64,000 nucleotides of DNA from Zygnema cylindricum (taxonomy: Eukaryota; Streptophyta; Zygnematophyceae; Zygnematales; Zygnemataceae). Shown here one piece after another: positions 59,164 to 64,000 of this stretch. Both the position numbers and the translations under genes were made by a program. The notes beneath the pieces were generated by a model. The model saw only the letters and a list, made by a program, of their open reading frames with translations, was not told the origin of the DNA and made no database searches. The stretch covers positions 62,001-126,000 of the forward strand of contig JBBHKE010000023.1 of NCBI GenBank assembly GCA_037447655.1. The letters are read 5' to 3'. Numbering within the stretch: position 1 is the stretch's first letter; every line of letters starts with the position of its first letter.

Positions 59164-59940
59164 GGGTATGTCCCCATGTGCACAAGTAAGGGTTTTTTTC
59201 TGTCGTTTTCGTGTAAAACTTAGCGCCTTACTGCCTAAGTTGCAACCGTACGAAGGAATCGCAAATTTGAGTACAATTTGCGTCATCCTCAAATTTAAGA
59301 TGTATGAAAATTTGTCGTCTTGTGTTTTTCGACCCACTTCCACGACAAAAAACGTCATCTTCAACCTTACGTTTAAAACACATGAGCGATGTGTTTTAAA
59401 ACTATGTATTTTCCATAAACAAATAGGAACATATATTCGCACCTGCCGTAATTTTTGAAGATTTTCATACGATTTCCAAGGACAAAGATAAGTACAGAAT
59501 TCGCTATGTTTTGTCCGTTTTTGTTCGAATACGACGAATAAAGTACACAATTTATTTGGTTTTGTCCGTTTTCGTCCAGTATGGATTTCTTTTTTGTAGG
59601 GGTCTTCAAATTCCGATGCCATTTCACGTTGACCGGATAGGAGACGCAAAGGCAAAGCGCCTCGTCTTCAACCGTGAAACGGCACAGGCTGGAAGGCGGT
59701 ACGTCTACAATGTCACGGTAAGACATGCGACGTCACACAAGCAGTTCCAAAAAATAACGTGCGACCACAGATTGTAGACGTTGACAACCGTCACAGGTAT
59801 TGTCGACGTATACAATCGTCACAAGCGTAAGTTACGATTTCGTCCTTCCAAACATAGGGACACTTGAAAACCGGGTCCGGCGGATCCGCGTTAAAATACA
59901 AAGTAAGTTCGCTAAGTTACAAGTACATGGGGACATACCC
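59164..59940 (+). mobile_element. PIF/Harbinger-like MITE, complete (777 bp)
   Basis: TAA at 59161-59163 precedes GGGTATGTCCCCATGT, and ACATGGGGACATACCC is followed by TAA at 59941-59943. The ends are perfect 16-bp inverted repeats in a 3-bp TAA duplication. The inner sequence matches 15465-16141 in reverse. No transposase domain is seen in the internal frames. Confidence 0.85.
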
Positions 59941-59943
59941 TAA

Positions 59944-61212
59944 GAGCAGAATTGAGTTTAAACAGCGAACTCCTAATTTTTTGACGTTTTAACGTTATTT
60001 TAACCGCTTGGATTCTCATGTCTAATCGTTTAAACACTTTCTATCGTTGATAAACCGTACGGTAATCTGAATCGACTATTTTCACTTTTTCAGCCCAATT
60101 TTATGTTCAGGGCCCAAAAAAAACTTGTATCGGGTCAAAAACTCCCTCGCGCGATGACCGACAACAAATAGACCGCGAAAAGCTCAATGATTGGCGCAGC
60201 TGCGGTAAATCTATTTTTTTATGACGCGTGTATTTTTTTGGTGAAAAAAAAACAAGGTACACCAGAACTGCCCGTGAAAAAATCTTAGAATATTTTTTAG
60301 GCGTAGCAAAGTGGAGATTTAACTCGTCAATTGAACTCCGCAAAAAATCGTGACGTGTAAAACCGCCCGAAAAATGTTTTTCTCATATATTTTTGTCCTT
60401 CCCGTAATATTCTCTATTTTGTCTGTAACGACCACGCGGTGGGCTGTGAATGGCCAAAATTAGGACTCGACTTCCTTTCAATTGACCCAAATTTTCGGTC
60501 ATTGCTAAAAATTACGATTTTTGACCCCAAAACAGGGTCTTCCAATGGACTAATGGAGCCCAGCCCTAACTGTCGCGAATTTAAAACATATGTGACGTTT
60601 GCGCACACCTTGGCGTCGTTTCCGGACATTTTAGTTGCCCACGTGGCCGGGTGCGGAGGGGGCGGTGACATGATACAAGATTCAGTAAATCTGTATAATA
60701 GTGTACGGAAAGAATCGAAGCCGCTTTTACAATTATCTTTTGAGTCTCGGCCAACAAACAATCGAGTAGGACAAAGACGGTTATCCTACAAGTCAAAGAT
60801 AATTAATGCAGTTTACCCTATCCGTACCTACACGAGGATTATAGATTCGCAATCCTCCAATCCGTCCAAAAATCCAGCTTCAGAGGTCGGACTGTTTGCT
60901 CCGTGCCCTTTCTGATACGCCTGCCTCTTCATTTCGCACGTGCGTAAGATATTTTTAATTCGCTACATATTTATCACGTGAGAACAGAAGTACTCCTCCA
61001 ACCAATAAAAAACTAGAGTTGCAATATCGTACGTTTTGACTCCCGGGGTATCCATCGTGGCCCAATCAAAACTTAGAACGTCATTTCCGCGGCAACCTTT
61101 TACCGTACGAAGACCTCTCATTTCGCGCCCTTCCATAGCAAAGAGCGGACGGGTCGCCCAGTCGCCGTCGTCGCCATCCTAAACGACAAACGACAAAGTA
61201 CAACCACGTAGC
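59944..61212. other. intergenic with unassigned ORFs open on both strands
   Basis: A 158-codon plus frame (60439-60915) overlaps a 115-codon minus frame (60414-60761). The plus frame has no signal peptide, membrane segment or recognised motif apart from a short Gly run (GCGGGGD). No promoter or poly(A) signal stands out. I leave it unassigned; it could be a degraded gene. Confidence 0.25.
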
Positions 61213-61376
61213 ATGCATAAAAAGATGTCTTTTCCATTTAATATTTCTCAAACTATCTCCCATCCACCAGACGACTCAAAGAGAGAGAAACTCATAGAGG
61301 AAAATCTCAAGAGGGAAGAAGAGAGAGAGAGCGAAAGAGAGCGAGAGAGAGCGAGCGAGAGAGAGAGAATAGAGAG
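61213..61376 (+). promoter_or_regulatory. NRT2 core promoter and GA-rich leader
   Basis: A TATA-like GCATAAAAAG at 61212-61221 is followed by a leader that becomes almost pure GA(GC) repeats at 61275-61376 (GAGAGAGCGAAAGAGAGCG). The ATG at 61377 follows directly (AGAGAGATGG). TATCACGTGAGAAC near 60970 is a possible distal G-box. Nitrate-response elements were not recognised. Confidence 0.5.
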
Positions 61377-62213
61377 ATGGCGGACCAGAGCAGTACGAAC
61401 ATCGGGCGGGACGCGCCCGGCGCTCCCGGCGAGTCGATGCGCGGCGTGACGGGGCGCGAGCCGATATTCGCGATGGACGCCGGGCAGGGCGCGGGCGACA
61501 CGGAGGGCCTTTTCGCGCTGCCCGTGGACTCGGAGCACAAGGCGCGCAAAATAAAGCTGTTTAGTGTGGCGCAGCCGCACATGCGCGCGTTCCACCTCGC
61601 GTGGTTCTCGTTCTTCACCGCGTTCTGCTCGTCCTTCGCCGCGCCGCCCCTGGTGCCCATCATCCGCGAGAACATCAACCTCACCAAGACCGACGTCGGC
61701 GCCGCGTCGATCACGTCAGTGGTCGGCGCGATTCTCTCGCGAATCGTCGTCGGATCGGTGTGCGATCTGGTCGGGCCCCGATACGGCGCCGCTTTTTTGT
61801 TAATGACGACGGTTCCATGCACGCTTTCGATGGCGGCCGTTTCGACGCCCGAGGGGTACATTATCGTACGGCTGTTCATCGGATTCGCGCTCGCGACATT
61901 TGTCACGTGCCAGTACTGGATGAGCTCTATGTTCAACGCCAAAATCGTGGGACTGGCCAACGGCGTGACGGCCGGATGGGGAAACTTGGGCGGCGGGTTC
62001 ATCCAGCTGGTCATGCCGTACCTTCTGAAACTCATCGAGGAAGGCTTCGGCTTCAACGAGTACGCCGCGTGGCGTTTGTCGTTTTTCGTGCCAGGTGTCA
62101 CGCAGATGGTCGTCGGATTCATGGTGCTGTCGCTCGGTCAGGATTGTCCGGATGGACAATATCTCGCGCTCAACCGATCGGGGGAACGCAAGATGGACAA
62201 ATTCTCCTCGGTG

Positions 62214-62295
<82 letters not shown>

Positions 62296-63219
62296 GTATC
62301 TCTTTTCACATGGAAATCTCTGTCGGTAGTACGGACGCATTTGATGTCATTTGGGGCACAAACATCTCAATTCCGAGACAATACAATGTCCTTAAAACCC
62401 TAAAGAACATCTTCTCACTTCATTCATTTTCTTTCCTCCCTCTCTCTCCCTCTTTCTCTCTTCTTGCCTGTCCACGTTAGGTCATCGCACGTCCATCATG
62501 ATTCTGCCATATGGAAACTGTGACTTGTGTCGCCTGACTGTAAATTTGTAATCTTCCTGTTTTGCCACGTGGCAGGTTCTTGCCAATGCCATGCTGAACT
62601 ACCGTACATACATCATGATCTTGCTGTACGGATACTGCTTCGGAGTGGAACTCACAGTGGACAACGTCATCCACACCTATTTTGTCGACCGCTTCGGAAT
62701 GGATCTTGAGACAGCTGGCCTCATCGCAGGTGAAGACCTAACCCTAACCCTAAACTCGTGTAAACCTAATTGTCCTCTTGAGTGGAAACTTATGGAAAAG
62801 AAGAATGGGTGCCCGCTTACGTTGGCTTTTACCCTTGTTTACCCTTGTTTTTTAGTTTTTAGGACTTTTAGGAAGACTCGGGTCTTCTTCCTTGCAGGGT
62901 GATTTAGGTTAATTACATTGAAGAAACTTACTTGATGTTGAGGGGAAATTGTTTCAGTTTTAGTCAAAATCGTAACATAAATGTACGCATTATAGATTGT
63001 ACGAATTGTACCACTTGCCTTTAAAACGAGGGTAAATCTCAGGTTAATTGCTTCCTCCTCTGAATATTTGATGGAAGCACACTAAATTTGAGTTGTGGTT
63101 TTGCAGCTTCTTTCGGGATGGCCAACATCATTTCGCGACCGTCCGGAGGCATTCTTTCGGACGTGTTTGCTCGACGCTTTGGGATGAGAGGCCGCCTCTT
63201 CTGGTATTGGCTCGTCCAG
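61377..63219 (+). CDS. NRT2: high-affinity nitrate transporter NRT2 (3' end outside window)
   Basis: NRT2 proteins are plasma-membrane proton/nitrate symporters of the major facilitator superfamily, in many plants working with an NAR2 partner. Three exons are visible: 61377-62210 (278 codons), 62576-62729 and 63107-63219, with matching phases, giving about 367 of roughly 510-550 residues. Plant NRT2 hallmarks are MRGVTGREP near residue 21, LPVDSEHKA at 48, [17 protein letters not shown] at 90-106, the MFS motif [10 protein letters not shown] at 126-135, [13 protein letters not shown] at 175-187 and the nitrate signature AGWGNLGGG at 199-207. Exon 2 encodes [16 protein letters not shown] and exon 3 [13 protein letters not shown] and [14 protein letters not shown] possible next acceptor is AG at 63991-63992 with GCTGGGTT beyond. 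The N-terminal tail, before the first helix, is Gly-rich. The GC-rich exon 1 differs from the AT-leaning COG7 codons. Confidence 0.97.
62211..62296 (+). repeat. (CT)n at start of NRT2 intron 1
   Basis: The donor GTGAGT runs directly into about 80 bp of CT repeats, complementary to the GA-rich leader of the same transcript. Confidence 0.95.
62733..62755 (+). repeat. short telomere-like CCCTAA repeats
   Basis: CTAACCCTAACCCTAAAC just inside NRT2 intron 2. Too short to be called an interstitial telomere. Confidence 0.6.
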
Positions 63220-63289
63220 GTGAGCCTCTCTCTAAAGGTGTCAATTATATTAAAAGCCTAGAGGTTTCGATATTTGTTGTTTCAGTTCT

Positions 63290-63345
63290 TAGAACTTCCT
63301 CTTCTGGTATTGTTGTGTCCAGGCGAGCCTCTCTCTAAAGGGTTC
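63290..63345 (+). repeat. copy of NRT2 exon 3 end with donor
   Basis: CTCTTCTGGTATTG...GTCCAGGCGAGCCTCTCTC repeats the end of exon 3 and the start of intron 3 (63196-63236); the copied donor has changed from GTGAGC to GCGAGC. Confidence 0.85.
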
Positions 63346-63855
63346 AAATACTCTTTCTAAAAGTTCAATCACTCTTTCTAAAAGTTCAATCACTCTTTCT
63401 TAAAGTTCAATCACTCTTTCTTAAAGTTCAATTACTCTTTCTAAAAGTTCAATTACTCTTTCTAAAAGTTCAATTACTCTTTCTAAAAGTTCAATTACTC
63501 TTTCTAAAAGTTCAATTACTCTTTCTAAAAGTTCAATTACTCTTTCTAAAAGTTCAATTACTCTTTCTAAAAGTTCAATTACTCTTTCTAAAAGCTCAAC
63601 TACTCTTTCTGAAAGTTCAATTACTCTTTCTAAAAATTCAATTGCTCTTTCTAAAAGTTCAATTACTCTTTCTAAAAGTTCAATTACTCTTTCTAAAAGT
63701 TCTATTACTCTTTCTAAAATTCAATTACTCTTTCTAAAAATTCAATTGCTCTTTCTAAAAGTTCAATTACTCTTTCTAAAAGTTCAATTACTCTTTCTAA
63801 AAGTTCTATTACTCTTTCTAAAAGTTCTATTACTCATTTGAAAGGACCCATTACT
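63343..63855 (+). repeat. 21-bp minisatellite, about 24 copies, NRT2 intron 3
   Basis: The unit is TTCAATT followed by ACTCTTTCTAAAAG. The central copies are nearly identical, and edge copies vary (TCAATCAC, TTCTATTAC, one-base deletions). It begins right after the copied exon 3 end. Confidence 0.95.
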
Positions 63856-64000
63856 CTTTCTAAATTCTTCAATTATTCTTTCGATATGATTCAATTTATC
63901 TTTCTAAAGTTTAAGATATTTCAGATTTGATATTTCAGATTTTTCATACCTCCGTGTTTCTTACATCTTTGCTGTATGTGGAACGCTGGCAGGCTGGGTT

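Noticed and set aside
62733-62755. Interstitial telomere
   Set aside because: Only about three imperfect CCCTAA units.
63343-63855. Regular short repeats resembling a CRISPR array
   Set aside because: The 21-bp units are head to tail with no unique spacers, in an intron of a plant gene.

Overview
The window is nuclear DNA of a green plant of the streptophyte line, most likely a non-seed plant such as a bryophyte, although the species cannot be fixed from sequence alone. The evidence is three intron-containing genes whose proteins match land-plant families: Bax inhibitor-1 (BI-1), subunit 7 of the conserved oligomeric Golgi complex (COG7), and an NRT2-type high-affinity nitrate transporter. 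All lie on the plus strand in the right-hand 27 kb. There is no prokaryotic gene organisation, no CRISPR array, and I recognised no rRNA or tRNA gene. A 10-base N gap sits at 21453-21462.

Layout. 1-16 kb is repeat country: an LTR-like repeat, many short inverted-repeat elements (MITEs), satellites, a (TA)n block of about 270 bp and a CTG-rich tandem array. At 16.3-17.9 kb there is an apparently complete small transcription unit (G-boxes, TATA-like box, pyrimidine-rich leader, GC-rich ORF, AATAAA) for a His/Gly-rich or otherwise unassigned protein. 18-22 kb shows nothing genic. 22.8-25.9 kb holds a decayed trihelix (Myb/SANT-like) gene split by two MITEs. 26-37 kb is AT-rich, with an LTR-like repeat, a satellite, a copia 3' end with its LTR, and MITE clusters. 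37.8-40.6 kb is BI-1, whose conserved C-terminal exon I cannot find. 41-47.9 kb is non-genic with MITEs. 47.98-57.65 kb is COG7 in ten exons, with one apparent single-base insertion in exon 8. 58-61 kb is MITEs and unassigned ORFs. From 61.4 kb runs the 5' part of NRT2, which leaves the window.

Two small-transposon populations dominate. One has GGG...CCC ends and TAA/TTA target duplications, as in PIF/Harbinger elements. The other has ends like CACCGNNAATCGNTATTAGCG inside TA duplications, as in Tc1/mariner-type elements, and comes in about 205, 220 and 540 bp classes. The most striking pattern is that tandem duplications repeatedly straddle exon-intron borders (BI-1 exon 4; COG7 exons 4, 5, 8 and perhaps 9; NRT2 exon 3; a small exon of the trihelix locus), leaving decoy exon ends and splice sites in the introns.

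The three recognised genes serve separate housekeeping roles (ER stress and cell death control, Golgi vesicle tethering, nitrate uptake); nothing suggests they act as one system. I found no clear previously undescribed enzymatic or defence system. The novelty here is in gene and repeat architecture.
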